This document shows positions 8,058 through 17,325 of a stretch of DNA of 64,000 nt, piece by piece. Under the pieces are notes generated by a model. That model ran no database searches. It saw only the letters and a program-made list of their open reading frames with translations, and was not told the origin of the DNA. The position numbers were made by a program, and so were the translations under genes. Source of the stretch: Natronospira elongata (GTDB lineage: Bacteria > Pseudomonadota > Gammaproteobacteria > Natronospirales > Natronospiraceae); assembly GCF_034931365.1 (NCBI RefSeq), contig NZ_JAYGII010000006.1, positions 62,001 through 126,000 on the forward strand, given 5' to 3'. How positions within the stretch are numbered: the first letter of the stretch is position 1; each line of letters begins with the position of its first letter.

Positions 8058-9320
8058 TCACCAATAGATCCCGATATTGATATTGAATCGGGTTTCCCAG
8101 TCTGCGTTGGGGTCCCCCTGGGCAAAGGCCGTCACCGGATCCACCCCCATGAAGTTATGGTTCTTGCCGCGAATGATATCCACAAAGGTGAAGGTCGGAC
8201 CCGCTGTGATGGAGCAGCCTGTGGTGTGCAGCTTGGAATCGGCCCACCCCGAGGGTGCCTTGTCCAGGACGCTGTAATTGAGGTAGCAGGTCAGGTGGCT
8301 GACTGGCCCCCAATCCACGTTGAATTCCCTGGTTAGGTTGGCAACGTAGATATCACCTTCGGCGGCGGCCAGGCTGTCGAAGAGAAAAGCGCCGAATAGA
8401 ACCGCATCGTCGCTGGTTCCATCCGGATTCTCGGGGTTGAAGCCGTAGCTGATCCATTCCAGTTCCAGGCCCCAGGCGTCGTCTGCCCCAAATCGCGATC
8501 TTGAGTGAAGGGCCAGGGCCCAGTGATCACCGTGGTCTTCGGTGATCTCGTTGTAAAGCCGCCCGTATTGCGTGGACAGTCCAAGCTCCGTCGGGAAGCT
8601 GCTGTCACTCCCGACTTCACGGGCAAGACGCAGATTAAGCTGGTCATTCTGGCGGTTGGCCTGTTCCTCAAAAGGGGAAAAGTCACCCTCAAAGTCGGCG
8701 CCGGCGGCGAGGTCGGTATTGGTCACGATGTTCCAGGCATAACGATCATTGGAAGACGGTGTGGCCAGGGCAGGATTGGGGTAATAGGCCGCCTGAATAT
8801 CCCAGTCCCCTGTCTGGTTCACGTATTTGATGCCGGCCTGATAGTCATCCTCAAAACCCAGGTAGTAGGGGACGCCAAACCAGTAGCTGTGTGAGGCGAA
8901 AGGCTGCAGGCCAAAAGGGACCTGGCTGATCCCGGTCTGGATCTGTGCCCCGCTCTCCAGCTCATAGCCGATCCAGGCATGATGGATGACGTCCATGTAC
9001 TCATACCATCGATATTGGGCGCTGATCTCCCATGGCCCCGAGCTACCCCTGGCTTCGATTCGAATAAGGTCGAAACGGAAGTCACCGAGGCGATCTTTCT
9101 GTTGGTCATTGAAACTGCTGTACTCGAAATTCAACCAGGCTGCGCCACCCAGGGTGAAGTCACCATGGGTGCTCTCAAGCTCTCCGACCCTTTCCTTCAA
9201 GCCTTCTATCGCCTCACCCGTTTGGCGAGGATCGCTATAATCTGGCTCCGCAAGGGCGGCAACGGCGAAGATCCACAGGCCACAGAGTGGGAACAGAAGA
9301 TGCGACTTCGTCCTGTTCAT
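8058..9320 (-). CDS. Outer-membrane porin-like beta-barrel
   Basis: 420 residues. An N-terminal signal peptide (hydrophobic core FPLCGLWIFAVAALA, cleavage near ALAEP) leads into a short coiled coil (AIEGLKERVGELES), as in DcaP-type trimeric porins. Aromatic-rich alternating strands follow, and the last residues are FNINIGIYW, a typical C-terminal beta-signal ending in an aromatic residue. No substrate assigned. It lies 85 bp upstream of the chemotaxis receptor on the same strand. Confidence 0.75.
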   Translation of the reverse strand: MNRTKSHLLFPLCGLWIFAVAALAEPDYSDPRQTGEAIEGLKERVGELESTHGDFTLGGAAWLNFEYSSFNDQQKDRLGDFRFDLIRIEARGSSGPWEISAQYRWYEYMDVIHHAWIGYELESGAQIQTGISQVPFGLQPFASHSYWFGVPYYLGFEDDYQAGIKYVNQTGDWDIQAAYYPNPALATPSSNDRYAWNIVTNTDLAAGADFEGDFSPFEEQANRQNDQLNLRLAREVGSDSSFPTELGLSTQYGRLYNEITEDHGDHWALALHSRSRFGADDAWGLELEWISYGFNPENPDGTSDDAVLFGAFLFDSLAAAEGDIYVANLTREFNVDWGPVSHLTCYLNYSVLDKAPSGWADSKLHTTGCSITAGPTFTFVDIIRGKNHNFMGVDPVTAFAQGDPNADWETRFNINIGIYW

Positions 9321-9363
9321 GGCGGTACCTCGCTGCCTCGTTGTTATTCATGCTTTAGCGGTT

Positions 9364-9813
9364 TTACTGTACCCAGTTCTTGTATCCCGCCAGGAAATCC
9401 TCGATGATCCCCTCTCGGGTGAACTCTTCCAGTCGGAACGCCCGTTTCAGTCCGCCCGGGCGCTGAATTTCTGCCCGCGCTACTTCATTGTCTTCCTCGC
9501 CTGGCCGGATGACCGGCCAGGCGAAGGACATATGATGGGCCGCATCCCCTCGGATTACATAGGAAAATTCCTCGGCATCATTCAGATAGACAACCAATCG
9601 CGCCTTGTACTTGCCGGGCGTGATCTCCACTACGCGACCGTATTTCTCCAGCTCTTCCTTGATGTCCTCGAAGGCAGGTAACACCGGGTCCTGGATGAAC
9701 TGCCGAATCTCCTCGCGGCGTTTTTCCACTCGCTCCTGGGCAGCCAACTGCTCTGAACGCGACTGAGAGGACTCCTCTACCATGCTTCGCAGTTTCTCTC
9801 GCCAGTTACTCAT
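9364..9813 (-). CDS. Conserved protein of unknown function next to the BCCT transporter
   Basis: 149 residues, soluble, no signal peptide. The first 60 residues are a charged helix (RSEQLAAQERVEKRREEIRQ). The remainder is mixed alpha/beta, with KYGRVVEITPGKYKARLVVY and an acidic middle. I do not recognise the family. It lies 27 bp downstream of the transporter on the same strand, so it is likely co-transcribed and may modulate osmolyte uptake; that is inference. Confidence 0.75.
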   Translation of the reverse strand: MSNWREKLRSMVEESSQSRSEQLAAQERVEKRREEIRQFIQDPVLPAFEDIKEELEKYGRVVEITPGKYKARLVVYLNDAEEFSYVIRGDAAHHMSFAWPVIRPGEEDNEVARAEIQRPGGLKRAFRLEEFTREGIIEDFLAGYKNWVQ

Positions 9814-9840
9814 GGCTTTGCTCCTGTCTGTATGGTCTTT

Positions 9841-11379
9841 TCAGCGACTGTGATTCTGAGCGCCTCTGTCACGGGACAGACCACGATAAAGACTCCAGCA
9901 GATGACGAGCATGATCAGGCAGAAGGGCAGGGCCGTTGTGATGGCGGCGGCCTGAAGCGCCTCGAGGCCGCTTGTCGCATCCAGGTCCTCATTGTTGCCA
10001 TTGCCATTGGTAATTGCCTGAGCACCGGCCAGGAGCAGAACTGCGGCGATGGCGCCCTCCAGGAGAGCCCAGAATACTCGTTGCCACTTGGGCGGGTTCA
10101 ACTCACCTCCGGATGTGAGAGTGTCAATTACAAGAGAACCGGAATCAGAAGAAGTGATGAAATAGGTGGCGATGACAATCACCGCAACCATTGAGGTGAG
10201 CTGAGCCAATGGGAACTCACCCAGCAATTGGAACAGCGCCGTTTCCGCGCTAGCCCCCGCCAGCTCGGCAAGATTGTTCAGTTCCATGTGGATGGCGGTG
10301 TTTCCAAAGATCGTCAGCCAGGCAAAGGTGAACAGTGCCGGTACGAGCAGGACGCCGCCCACGAATTCCCGGATGGAGCGCCCACGGCTGATTCTGGCAA
10401 TGAACATGCCCACGAAGGGCGACCAGGAGATCCACCACCCCCAGTAGAACATGGTCCACGCTGACTGCCATTCCGGGCCCTTGTATGCATCAGTCTGGAA
10501 GCTCATCGCAACCAGATTGGACAGGTAGTGGCCGGTCCCTTGTACGTAGGACATCAGCAGGAATGTCGTGGGGCCAAGGATAAAGACAAATAGCATCAGC
10601 CCAAGACCCAATACCAGGTTCATTTCACTGAGTCGCTTGATACCCTTGTCCAGTCCGGTAAAGACCGAGACTGTTGCGGCAAGGGTGATCACCGTAATCA
10701 GGATAATCTGATTGGTAACATTGAAATCCATCCAGCCCAGATGGTGCAGGCCGGCATTGATCTGAGTGACGCCAATGCCCAGGGATGTGGCAATCCCGAA
10801 CAAGGTGCCGAAGACGGCAATGATCTCAACTGTATTGCCAATGGGGCCATAAATGCGCTTGCCGAGCACGGGGTAAAGCGTAGAGCGGATGGTCAGTGGC
10901 AGATCGTGCCGGTAGGCGAAGTAGGCCAGCGACAGACCGATCACGATATAGATTGCCCAGGCGTGCATGCCCCAATGGAAAAAGGTCAGGCGCATGGCCT
11001 CACGGGCTGCTTCCACACTGTCTTCAGTGCCGCTGGGTGGCGCGGCATAGTGGAAAAGCGGTTCCGCAACACTGAAGAACAGCAGGCCGATACCCATGCC
11101 GGCGCTGAATAGCATGGCGAACCAGGAGAAACGTGTGTACTCCGGTTCATCGCCCGGCTTGCCCAGCGTGATTTTGCCGAAGCGGCTGAACAGGAGAAAG
11201 ATGACAAAAGCAAGAAAGATGGAAACGCTGAGAATGTAGAACCAGCCCAGGTTTTCCACGATGAAGGCCTGGATTGCGCCAAACCGTGCGCTGGCGTCCA
11301 GGGTGAATATGGCCGTGTAAAGTACGAATAATACCGCCAGAATAGCGGATGTGAAGAATATGACGGGATGGACCTTCAT
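9841..11379 (-). CDS. BCCT-family betaine/choline/carnitine transporter
   Basis: 512 residues with about 12 transmembrane helices. The family segments GMGIGLLFFSVAEPLFHYA and MFYWGWWISWSPFVGMFIAR are present; the Trp-rich stretch forms the aromatic substrate box that holds trimethylammonium groups. BCCT carriers import glycine betaine, choline or ectoine with sodium or protons and are a main osmotic response of halophiles. Glycines replace Met in the GMGIG loop as in sodium-coupled members, but coupling cannot be settled here. A GGGAGG site precedes the ATG, and a 193-bp upstream region would hold its promoter. Confidence 0.96.
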   Translation of the reverse strand: MKVHPVIFFTSAILAVLFVLYTAIFTLDASARFGAIQAFIVENLGWFYILSVSIFLAFVIFLLFSRFGKITLGKPGDEPEYTRFSWFAMLFSAGMGIGLLFFSVAEPLFHYAAPPSGTEDSVEAAREAMRLTFFHWGMHAWAIYIVIGLSLAYFAYRHDLPLTIRSTLYPVLGKRIYGPIGNTVEIIAVFGTLFGIATSLGIGVTQINAGLHHLGWMDFNVTNQIILITVITLAATVSVFTGLDKGIKRLSEMNLVLGLGLMLFVFILGPTTFLLMSYVQGTGHYLSNLVAMSFQTDAYKGPEWQSAWTMFYWGWWISWSPFVGMFIARISRGRSIREFVGGVLLVPALFTFAWLTIFGNTAIHMELNNLAELAGASAETALFQLLGEFPLAQLTSMVAVIVIATYFITSSDSGSLVIDTLTSGGELNPPKWQRVFWALLEGAIAAVLLLAGAQAITNGNGNNEDLDATSGLEALQAAAITTALPFCLIMLVICWSLYRGLSRDRGAQNHSR

Positions 11380-11572
11380 GCTTCCTCCCTTTGCAACATT
11401 ATTCGGGCTAGCCGCCAGGCCGGTGGCGATAGCTTGTTAATCCACTACGCAGTGGCAGATTCGGTAAAGACCGGGCCGATGCGTATAGCCTAGCAGGCAA
11501 GTTGAATATCGCAATCACGGTCCACCACGCGGGTGACCGCAATTCAGGTCTTCGTCTCGGACGGAGGAAGTT

Positions 11573-12292
11573 TCACTGATTGTTTCGGTGCTGAAGGATC
11601 TGCTCGTAAACGAAGCCCTTGATGAAAACCCTATGGTGCTCCTCCAGGTCCATGAACTGCAATCCGTGGAGACAGGACTCGCCATCTTCACGGCTACTGT
11701 CTTGCTTTAAGTTCCGGATTTCTGCCTCTACCTGTATTCGGCTCTCACTTCCTGCGAAGGCAACAGTGAAATCCAGTTCCAGTTTCTCACCGACCTGGCC
11801 AAGGCAGGAATCGGCTTCCAGCAAGGCTCCAGCGGCGCTGATATCCAGAAGCCGCCCTTCACCGGATTCCTCGTCGGGTCGAAGGCAGCGGTAGCGGGTC
11901 GGCAGGTCCATGCTTACCCGTTCTTCCTGGCGGATGGTGACCTGCTCAATTGTGCGCGGATAGGCCAGATGCAGATAGTGCAATGGCTGAGTCGCGACCT
12001 TGCGCACCCAGGTGGTGAAACCGTGAATCTCCGTGCCGGAGAGATACCGGACCGTGAGCATGTCATCAAGATAGAAGGGGGCTGGAGAGCCACCCTCCCG
12101 GGGGGTTGTTATCAGGAAGCTCTCTCCTTCCACGTAGCCGATCATGCGAGCGTTCCATCGTTTGGAGCGATCGCGATTGGCCCGTTGCAGGTTGACGACG
12201 GCGCCAACTGAGAGCGTCAACTCCACCTTCTTGAGGGTATTGCCGCTTTCCTCGGCCAATTGACCTTCCCGTCCAATCTGTCGCGCTGACAT
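11573..12292 (-). CDS. YcgR-like flagellar brake protein with PilZ domain
   Basis: 239 residues in two parts. Residues 20-120 form a YcgR N-terminal-type beta domain. A PilZ domain follows, with the c-di-GMP motifs RQEER (RxxxR) at the domain boundary and DISAAG (DxSxxG) about 30 residues later. YcgR binds c-di-GMP and slows flagellar rotation. The start has AAGGACG six bases upstream. It is monocistronic, and a CRP-type site lies about 150 bp upstream, although that site is better placed for the opposite-strand transcript. Confidence 0.9.
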   Translation of the reverse strand: MSARQIGREGQLAEESGNTLKKVELTLSVGAVVNLQRANRDRSKRWNARMIGYVEGESFLITTPREGGSPAPFYLDDMLTVRYLSGTEIHGFTTWVRKVATQPLHYLHLAYPRTIEQVTIRQEERVSMDLPTRYRCLRPDEESGEGRLLDISAAGALLEADSCLGQVGEKLELDFTVAFAGSESRIQVEAEIRNLKQDSSREDGESCLHGLQFMDLEEHHRVFIKGFVYEQILQHRNNQ

Positions 12293-12360
12293 GCGTTCGT
12301 CCTTGTAAAAAGAAGTCGGTTCCTATCGGGAGTGTAGCGGTGTGGGTATCCCCTGTCGCC

Positions 12361-12385
12361 TGGAGTGATGAATTTTCATGCTCCA
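12361..12385. repeat. 25-bp inverted repeat between the PilZ gene and the CRP-type site
   Basis: TGGAG and CTCCA arms enclose ATGAA and TTCAT arms, giving an almost complete palindrome. It could be a protein-binding site for the minus-strand PilZ promoter or an RNA hairpin. No known operator is recognised. Confidence 0.4.
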
Positions 12386-12439
12386 AGGTGATTGCATTAA
12401 TCAGAGTGGCAGGAAGCTGCTATTTGTATCCGTGCAGTC

Positions 12440-12455
12440 TGTGAACTGGTTCACA
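12440..12455 (+). promoter_or_regulatory. Perfect CRP-type operator and class II promoter
   Basis: TGTGAACTGGTTCACA matches TGTGA-N6-TCACA at every fixed position. A -10-like TACAGT at 12477-12482 starts 29.5 bp from the dyad centre, so the centre falls at -41.5 for a start near 12489. That is the class II CRP geometry. The predicted transcript runs on the plus strand into the terminator at 12564. Confidence 0.7.
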
Positions 12456-12488
12456 GAATTGCCCGGCCGTTGGGATTACAGTAACGCC

Positions 12489-12589
12489 AACCGCCATGCT
12501 CAGGGATAGCGGGGAGTGAGAAGAAGAAGGACGATGGGGGTCCACAAACGGTTGTCGCCTTGAGCCCGGCCTTGGCCGGGCCTTTTTTT
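12489..12589 (+). ncRNA. Candidate CRP-controlled small RNA, about 100 nt
   Basis: The predicted start near 12489 and the intrinsic terminator ending at 12589 define a short transcript in an intergenic region. It contains a purine-rich stretch (GAGAAGAAGAAGG) and a nine-codon ORF at 12534-12563 with a good Shine-Dalgarno sequence. It could therefore be a regulatory RNA, a peptide mRNA or both. It lies antisense to no annotated gene. The call rests on promoter and terminator pattern only. Confidence 0.45.
12564..12589 (+). terminator. Intrinsic terminator of the candidate small RNA
   Basis: An 8-bp GC stem (GCCCGGCC, loop TT, GGCCGGGC) is followed by C and seven T residues. Confidence 0.9.
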
Positions 12590-12686
12590 GCCTGACGATT
12601 GATGCCGTACCTTATTCAGGGGGGAAGAAAATAAGGAGGCCAGGCCCCAGGGCTCGCGCGTTGGGGAAAGCGTGGTCACTCTCTTT

Positions 12687-12714
12687 AGCCGGCCCTTGGG
12701 GCCGGCTTTCTTTT
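12687..12714 (+). terminator. Second plus-strand intrinsic terminator
   Basis: A 9-bp stem (AGCCGGCCC, loop TTG, GGGCCGGCT) is followed by TTCTTTT. No plus-strand protein gene precedes it, so it either backs up the first terminator or ends a second short RNA within 12590-12710. Confidence 0.8.
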
Positions 12715-12737
12715 ATTCAGCCGCCCAATCAGTGCGA

Positions 12738-13694
12738 TTATCGTTTCGCCACTCGGCGCATATCGGCAAAGCGGGCGCGGAGCCCTTGGGAGCCAAGGTA
12801 GTTTGGCACCACGGCATCAACACCGCTGGCCTCGATTCCAAGACGGGCGAGCCCATCCTCATTGCAGACATTGTCCACCTGCAGCGACCGATAGTTATCG
12901 CGGGTGAAGGGCTTGCCGGGCACCCATTCCATGACCCGGGCCTGCAGACGGGCGAGCAGATCCGGGAGCCCCACGATCCAGCGCCGCTTGCCCATGGTGG
13001 CGGCCGTGTACTCGACAATCTCACGCAGGCTCATCACATCCGGCCCGCAGAGCTGGTAGCGCTGGCCAATGGTGCTACGATCCCCCAGGGCGGCAAGAAA
13101 AGCCTCTACCACGTCACCGACGTAAACCGGCTTGAGTCTCGCGTCCGGGCAGGCCAGGGGGATTACCGGCATCAGGCGAAGGAGCCCGGCAAAGCGGTTG
13201 AACAGGGTGTCCTCGGGCCCGAAAATGGCCGAGGGCTGGAAGATGGTGGGTTCCAGTTCACGATTGCTGTGAACCTGAATCAGGCCTTCGGCCTCCCCTT
13301 TGCTGCGCAGATTCTGGCTGGGGCCGCTGGCGTCTGCGCCCAGGCTGCTCATATGCAGAAGGCGTCTCACTCCGGTCTTCGTGCAGGCATCCAGAACCTT
13401 GCGGGTCAGTTCCACGTGGGCTTGACGGAAGGTCGCCCCTCGCCGTTTGGATTCGTTGAGAATCCCGACAAGATTGATGACCGCGTCCATGCCGCGAAAT
13501 TCACGCTCCAGTACAGCCGGGTCATGGCAGTCGGCGGTCACAAGGCGAACGGTGGGCAGCACCGACAGCGCCTCATGACCCTGGGCATGCCGGGTCAGGA
13601 TTTTGACCTGTACCCCGTCCCGGGCCAGCCTTGCGGCCAAATGCCTGCCGACGAAGCCAGTGCCGCCCAGCACGCAAACGCTGCGGTACTGCAT
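12738..13694 (-). CDS. NAD(P)-binding atypical SDR, complex I NDUFA9-like family
   Basis: 318 residues. The N-terminal Rossmann motif is VCVLGGTGFVGRHLA. A GILNESKRRG region follows, then the SSLGAD and SKGEAE segments characteristic of the extended atypical SDR group that includes NDUFA9. Bacterial members are usually annotated as NAD-dependent epimerase/dehydratase, and their substrates are unknown. It lies 72 bp downstream of the slt gene on the same strand, without a clear terminator between them. Confidence 0.88.
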   Translation of the reverse strand: MQYRSVCVLGGTGFVGRHLAARLARDGVQVKILTRHAQGHEALSVLPTVRLVTADCHDPAVLEREFRGMDAVINLVGILNESKRRGATFRQAHVELTRKVLDACTKTGVRRLLHMSSLGADASGPSQNLRSKGEAEGLIQVHSNRELEPTIFQPSAIFGPEDTLFNRFAGLLRLMPVIPLACPDARLKPVYVGDVVEAFLAALGDRSTIGQRYQLCGPDVMSLREIVEYTAATMGKRRWIVGLPDLLARLQARVMEWVPGKPFTRDNYRSLQVDNVCNEDGLARLGIEASGVDAVVPNYLGSQGLRARFADMRRVAKR

Positions 13695-13766
13695 GAATAT
13701 CTCCTTGACCGTGTGTACTCGAAGACCGGCTATTCTATCAGCCGCGAGGGCGGGAATCAGGCGTGT

Positions 13767-15782
13767 TCAGCAGATCCCGGTGTCCTGCCCCTTACTGTCG
13801 CCTTCACCGCTTGAGTTTTCTGTTGTCCCTGGTTCCAGTGCATTGCAGGCCAGCTGTGGCAGCGTTCGGCCCACCGGCCTCAGGCGTCGCGCCAATGCGC
13901 CCTCTCCGTTGTCCAGACGCAGATCGTAGCCGATGCTGTGCCTCATGACCCGTCGAATGTAGCGTCGGGTCTCCTGGAAGGGAATGATTTCTGCCCAGAT
14001 GTCGCCGTCGAGATGGCCATTCTCGGGTAGCCAACTTTCAGCACGGTGTGGGCCCGCGTTGTAGGCCGCTGTCGCCACCAGCGGATGGTCGTCGAAACGA
14101 TCCAGCATTTTTCTCAGATAGCCGGTCCCCAGGCGCACATTCTGTTCTGGCTGCAGAATATCCTGAGTGCCATTGAGCGGGAGATCCAGCTCTCTGGCCA
14201 CATCCCGGGCCGTCGCGGGCATGAGTTGCATTAGCCCCAGTGCACCCACATGAGAGCGGGCATCCGGCATGAACAGAGACTCTGCGCGCATGATGCTCCA
14301 GGCCCAGGCGGAATCCAATGACAGTTCTTCCGCTGCGGGCTGTAACCATTCGGCAAAGGCAAGGGGGTAGTCAACGACCATGTCACCGCGGCAGCCGGCT
14401 CGGGCAGCGGTGATTACGGCTTCGGAGTTCCAGGCCCATTGAGCCGCCAGGACAGCGGCCTGGCAGCGCCCTTCTCGGTCCCGTTGAGCCACGGCATTGC
14501 GCCATTCCTGCCGTGCAGCCTGCGGCCAGTCCAGCGTGAGCAGCGTCCGCGCCAATTGCAGCTCCGCCGTTTCACTCAGGCTGTCCAGTTCACTGGGTTT
14601 GACCTCAATGGGTCTCAGCGAGGGCCGCGGTATCTCACCCGTGCGTTTCGATGCCAACAGACCGTAATAGTCCTGTTGCCGGCCCAGGCGCTGGTAGATG
14701 GCCAGCGCCGCTTTGTTTCGCCCCAGCTGTTCCAGGGCGCGAGCACGCCAGTATTGCCACTGGCGGCTGTCATCGTCGGGGTGACTGTCGATGGCCGCCA
14801 GTACCGCCTCCCAGTCCTCCAGGCGCAGCGCATTGCGGATTCGCCAGGCCCGGATGAATCCGTCGTTGGCGCTGCTCTCACTGAGCCATTGCTCTGCTTC
14901 GGGCAGATGCTGGCGGGCCGCCTCCAGTGCCAGGCGTCGGGTAAGCAGGAAGGCTTCCCGGTCACTGGTTTTCAGTCCATCGGCCAATGCCTGCTCCCAG
15001 CTTTGACGCGCTTCCCGAGGTGCCCGGCGGGCCAGGCGCTTGATCGCGGCAAGCAGGTCTTCCCGGTCCTGGGCCGGGGCGCTGGCTGGATCAATCGCGG
15101 TTATGACCGTCCGCGGTTGTGCGCGGATGGCCCGGAGCCGGGTTACCCGCCGGACCGCCTCCGTGCCCACATCCGGCGCCAGGCGTTCGGCCAGGGCCAG
15201 ATTGTCGTTGCGCAGGGCGAGGCGATAACGTTCGGCGACCATGAAGTCAGTGATGATGCCCACCTGCCGAGCTTGGCGGAACAGGGGGTCACAGTCGGCG
15301 GGGAGATTCCGACCGGTCAGCCACAAGGCAGCAGCCTGATCCAGGACCTGATCCTTATCGCTCCGAGCCAGTCGGCCCCGCATGGCCAGGCATTGCAGGG
15401 CTTGATCCCGTTCACCCCGGTAGTGACGGCGGAAGGCCTGCCAGCGCTCGGCACGACCCAGGGCCAGCAACCACTCACGGCGAAAATCACTGGCAAAGGG
15501 GCGCTCACGGTGACGAGAAATAAACCGTTCCACCTCCCCATCATCCAGTTCCGCCAGCCGCGGCCGCATCCAGGCCTTCTCCAGCCAGGGCATGGCGGGA
15601 TGATGGCTGAATAACAGGCCGGGGTGTGGAAGCTCTTCCCCGGCCAGTATCTGCTGGGTGTAATCCCGAATTGCGGCATCACCGAAGGCCTTGGCATGGG
15701 CGCCGGGCAGGCAGCTCAGTGCCAGGACAAACAGCATCGGCCAGCAGCTGCGTGGCCAGGATTTCCCCAGTGGACTTGTCAT
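13767..15782 (-). CDS. slt: Soluble lytic murein transglycosylase, Slt70 type
   Basis: 671 residues from ATG 15782, chosen because AGGGAG lies eight bases upstream and a signal peptide follows at once (hydrophobic core CWPMLFVLALSCLPGAHA). The open frame extends further upstream but would run into the divergent gene's leader. The helical superhelix domain takes up most of the protein. The C-terminal SLT domain carries the catalytic Glu at about residue 500 (SIMRAESLFMPDARSHVGAL), then GLMQLMPAT and AYNAGPHR. Slt70 cleaves the MurNAc-GlcNAc bond in the periplasm to give 1,6-anhydro products for wall turnover. Confidence 0.96.
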   Translation of the reverse strand: MTSPLGKSWPRSCWPMLFVLALSCLPGAHAKAFGDAAIRDYTQQILAGEELPHPGLLFSHHPAMPWLEKAWMRPRLAELDDGEVERFISRHRERPFASDFRREWLLALGRAERWQAFRRHYRGERDQALQCLAMRGRLARSDKDQVLDQAAALWLTGRNLPADCDPLFRQARQVGIITDFMVAERYRLALRNDNLALAERLAPDVGTEAVRRVTRLRAIRAQPRTVITAIDPASAPAQDREDLLAAIKRLARRAPREARQSWEQALADGLKTSDREAFLLTRRLALEAARQHLPEAEQWLSESSANDGFIRAWRIRNALRLEDWEAVLAAIDSHPDDDSRQWQYWRARALEQLGRNKAALAIYQRLGRQQDYYGLLASKRTGEIPRPSLRPIEVKPSELDSLSETAELQLARTLLTLDWPQAARQEWRNAVAQRDREGRCQAAVLAAQWAWNSEAVITAARAGCRGDMVVDYPLAFAEWLQPAAEELSLDSAWAWSIMRAESLFMPDARSHVGALGLMQLMPATARDVARELDLPLNGTQDILQPEQNVRLGTGYLRKMLDRFDDHPLVATAAYNAGPHRAESWLPENGHLDGDIWAEIIPFQETRRYIRRVMRHSIGYDLRLDNGEGALARRLRPVGRTLPQLACNALEPGTTENSSGEGDSKGQDTGIC

Positions 15783-15920
15783 TAACGAACTCCCTGAATC
15801 CATACCATTATAGTGGCCGAGGGCGGCACCCTGGAATGACTTTCCGTTCTGATCGCCGCGCACTCGGTGTCGAGCGGTGATCGGCGTTACACTCGGCATG
15901 GGATCCAGAAGGAGAGAGGG

Positions 15921-17285
15921 ATGAGCATACGCAGTGTCAGTCCGCTAAGCGAAGAAGTGCTGGAGTCGGTGGAACCAATGGACGGAAGCGCGGTGGAGGC
16001 GGCACTGAGACAGACTGCCGAGGCCAGCCATGCCTGGGCGGCCATGTCGCTGGATGAACGCTGCCGCCGCCTCGGCCGGTTGGGTGACCGACTGCGAGCC
16101 AATCGCGACGAGGCAGCCGAGTGCATCACCCGGGAGATGGGCAAGTGTTTGCATGAAGCCAGGGCCGAGATCGAGAAATGTGCCTGGCTGTGCGATTTCT
16201 ATGCCGACAACGCCCATCGCTTCCTGTCTGACGAGGGGATCAGCACCGAGGCGCGCAAAAGCTACATTGCTTACCAGCCACTCGGCACGGTGCTGGGCAT
16301 CATGCCCTGGAATTTCCCCTTCTGGCAGGTGATCCGGTATGCCACGCCGGCCCTGACCGCAGGGAACACCGTGTTGCTCAAGCATGCACCCAATGTCCCG
16401 GCCTGCGCACGCATGCTGGAGGCCCTGTTCATGGAAGCCGGATTCGGAGACGGTGTGTTTCGCAACCTCTTCATCGAGACCGAGCAGATCAGACCGGTCA
16501 TCGAGGATTCGAGGGTACATGCGGTCACACTCACCGGCAGCGAGAAAGCCGGACGTATCGTGGCCGCCCAGGCTGGTGCCGCACTCAAGAAGACGGTATT
16601 GGAGCTGGGAGGTTCCGACCCATTCATCGTTCTGGATGATGCCGACCTGGGCGCGGCGGTAGAGGCTGCCGTCAAAGCGCGTTTCCAGGCCAATGGCCAA
16701 AGCTGCATAGCCGCCAAGCGCTTCATCCTTCAGGAGACTGTTGCAGACCGTTTCCTGGCCGCTTTCAGTGAGCAGGTGGAAGCCCTGTCCATGGGCGACC
16801 CCATGGATCCCCAGGTCACCCTGGGGCCAATGGCCCGTCGCGATTTACGTGACACCCTTCATGAGCAGGTGTGTGATGCCATCGACAAGGGTGCAAGGCC
16901 TCTGCTTGGTTGCGAATTGCCGGAAGGCCGGGGCTGGTTCTATCCCGCCTCGATCCTGGACGGCGTAGCCCCAGGTATGCGGGTATGGGAGGAAGAGGTT
17001 TTTGGGCCGGTCGTCAGCGTCATTCGAGTCCGTAATGATCAGGAGGCTCTGGCGGTGGCTAACGGCAGTCCCTATGGTCTGGGCGGCAGTGTCTGGACCC
17101 GCGAACTGGGGCGTGGTGAAGACCTTGCGCGGCGACTGGCCAGTGGCGGGGCCTATATCAATACCATGACCAAAAGTGATCCGCGCATGCCATTTGGAGG
17201 CATCAAGCGATCCGGATATGGCCGGGAGCTTGGCGCTTTCGGCCTCCGGGAGTTCGTCAACATCAAGACCGTGTGGATGGCTTGA
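15921..17285 (+). CDS. sad: Succinate-semialdehyde dehydrogenase, Sad/YneI type
   Basis: 454 residues from ATG 15921, which has AAGGAGAGAG just upstream. The aldehyde dehydrogenase landmarks are the general base E228 in LELGGSDPF and the nucleophile C262 in NGQSCIAAKRF, with PWNFPFWQV near the N-terminal third. The sequence resembles E. coli Sad (YneI) throughout, including IMPWNFP and LKHAPNV. It oxidises succinate semialdehyde or a related aldehyde with NAD(P)+, feeding the TCA cycle. Divergent from slt, with which it shares a promoter region of about 140 bp. Confidence 0.93.
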   Translation: MSIRSVSPLSEEVLESVEPMDGSAVEAALRQTAEASHAWAAMSLDERCRRLGRLGDRLRANRDEAAECITREMGKCLHEARAEIEKCAWLCDFYADNAHRFLSDEGISTEARKSYIAYQPLGTVLGIMPWNFPFWQVIRYATPALTAGNTVLLKHAPNVPACARMLEALFMEAGFGDGVFRNLFIETEQIRPVIEDSRVHAVTLTGSEKAGRIVAAQAGAALKKTVLELGGSDPFIVLDDADLGAAVEAAVKARFQANGQSCIAAKRFILQETVADRFLAAFSEQVEALSMGDPMDPQVTLGPMARRDLRDTLHEQVCDAIDKGARPLLGCELPEGRGWFYPASILDGVAPGMRVWEEEVFGPVVSVIRVRNDQEALAVANGSPYGLGGSVWTRELGRGEDLARRLASGGAYINTMTKSDPRMPFGGIKRSGYGRELGAFGLREFVNIKTVWMA

Positions 17286-17325
17286 CGACCCATCATGCCA
17301 TTGCCGGTGGCCGGGAGGCCGTGTC

